The translations under genes were made by a program, and so were the position numbers. Of a DNA stretch of 15,556 bases, positions 14,795 to 15,556 are shown piece by piece. This DNA is from Flavobacteriales bacterium UBA5422 (lineage in GTDB: Bacteria > Bacteroidota > Bacteroidia > Flavobacteriales_D > Crocinitomicaceae), in NCBI GenBank assembly GCA_002409405.1, contig DHNG01000032.1:13427-28982 (forward strand), in the 5' to 3' direction. A model generated the notes under the pieces. The model had not been told where the DNA came from, did not search any database, and was given only the letters and a program-made list of their open reading frames with translations. Numbering within the stretch: position 1 is the stretch's first letter; the number at the start of each line of letters is the position of its first letter.

Positions 14795-15556
14795 ATGAAT
14801 TTTAACTCCTTGTTTCGCAGAAAAAACATCAATGACATTCTGGCTAACGCTGAATCGGAAGCCACACATGGTTCTCTTGCACGGCATTTAGGAGTAAAAG
14901 ATCTGACTTCTCTTGGAATTGCAGCGATCATCGGGGCGGGAATTTTTACAACAATCGGACAGGCGAGTGCCGACGGTGGACCTGCGGTTGTTTTTCTATT
15001 TTTATTTACTGCTTTGGCCTGTGGATTTGCCGCCTTTGCTTATGCAGAATTTGCCAGTGTTGTTCCTGTATCCGGAAGTGCTTACACTTATAGCTATGTT
15101 GCATTCGGCGAACTCTTTGCCTGGATTATCGGCTGGGCGCTGATTATGGAATATGCCATCGGAAATATTACGGTCGCCATTGGCTGGAGTGGCTATTTCA
15201 CGGAATTACTGGCACGGATGAGTATTCATCTCCCTGACTGGTCCACCATTGATTACATATCTGCTTCGAATGGTTTTAAGGAAGCGCAGCTACTCATTGC
15301 AGAAGGAACAGCAATAAATAAGTTATCTCATGGTTTACAGGAAGCCTACTTCGCCTGGCAACATGCACCAACTATTTTCGGTTTTCGCATCATTGCGGAT
15401 TTCCCTGCTTTGCTCATCACATTTCTGATCACCTGGCTGGTTTACAGAGGCATTAAAGAGTCTAAAAATGCTAGCAACGCGATGGTAATTATCAAGATTG
15501 CAGTTGTTTTACTTGTGATTGCTGTCGGCGCATTCTATGTGGATACTACGAATTGG
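14795..15556 (+). CDS. APC-family amino-acid permease (N-terminal part, cut by window end)
   Basis: The frame opens at ATG 14795 and runs 254 codons to the window edge without a stop, so the C-terminal half is outside. It is an inner-membrane amino-acid transporter of the APC superfamily, most like the cationic-amino-acid/YfnA type. A cytoplasmic N terminus (1-35) ends in HLGVKDLTSLG. Transmembrane segment 1 carries the substrate-site motif GAGIF (47-51), and segment 2 runs about 63-84 with the signature YAEFASVVPVSGSAYTY (83-99). Further segments lie near 105-128, 200-217 and 229-248. A polar insert of about 60 residues (138-198) lies between segments 3 and 4 as seen. Substrate specificity cannot be read. 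An in-frame TGA at 14783-14785 excludes an earlier start. It could take up amino acids released by the upstream peptidase, which is inference. Confidence 0.92.
   Translation, partial: MNFNSLFRRKNINDILANAESEATHGSLARHLGVKDLTSLGIAAIIGAGIFTTIGQASADGGPAVVFLFLFTALACGFAAFAYAEFASVVPVSGSAYTYSYVAFGELFAWIIGWALIMEYAIGNITVAIGWSGYFTELLARMSIHLPDWSTIDYISASNGFKEAQLLIAEGTAINKLSHGLQEAYFAWQHAPTIFGFRIIADFPALLITFLITWLVYRGIKESKNASNAMVIIKIAVVLLVIAVGAFYVDTTNW

Overview
This window is a chromosomal segment from a member of the Bacteroidetes, most likely class Flavobacteriia. The main clues are: several genes preceded by sequences close to the Bacteroidetes -33/-7 promoter (TTG ... TAnnTTTG); no clear Shine-Dalgarno sequences; a Bacteroidetes-style lipoprotein; bacillithiol synthesis (bshA); and moderate GC (40% in one counted 60-base line of the metallopeptidase gene). 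The protein sequences remind me of Fluviicola/Crocinitomicaceae, but that genus-level impression is from memory and unverified. Most of the window is ordinary core genome. The accessory part is about 11.9-13.0 kb.

Layout. (1) 131-4521, + strand: a tight three-gene operon of a lipoprotein, a small secreted protein and a 1021-residue ABCG-type transporter with a TerB-like and possibly FHA-like N-terminal extension. (2) 4721-5599: sucD, succinyl-CoA ligase alpha subunit, with its own promoter and a strong intrinsic terminator. (3) 5663-6196: a small helical-repeat protein of unknown role, whose end overlaps convergent bshA by 8 bp. (4) 6189-9012, - strand: bshA, prmC and an outer-membrane beta-barrel protein. 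The barrel gene and prmC are 2 bp apart. (5) 9125-11896, + strand: uvrA, divergent from the barrel gene. (6) 11897-13018: 537 bp of non-coding DNA rich in direct and inverted repeats, then an AT-rich gene for a GIY-YIG-nuclease-like protein. (7) 13032-14651: a secreted M1-family metallopeptidase that starts 13 bp after the AT-rich gene. (8) 14795 to the window end: the start of an APC-family amino-acid permease, cut by the window edge.

Functional reading. The first operon looks like an envelope system: an inner-membrane ATPase/permease with cytoplasmic sensor-like domains, plus a lipoprotein and a small exported protein made from the same transcript. Its substrate cannot be read from the sequence. 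sucD serves the TCA cycle, bshA low-molecular-weight thiol synthesis, prmC release-factor methylation and uvrA nucleotide excision repair. The M1 peptidase and the permease could act in sequence on peptides and amino acids, but they have separate 143-bp spacing and need not be co-regulated.

The best places for something undescribed are the repeat block with its AT-rich nuclease-like gene, and the TerB/FHA-like-ABCG operon. Neither can be called a new system from sequence alone.
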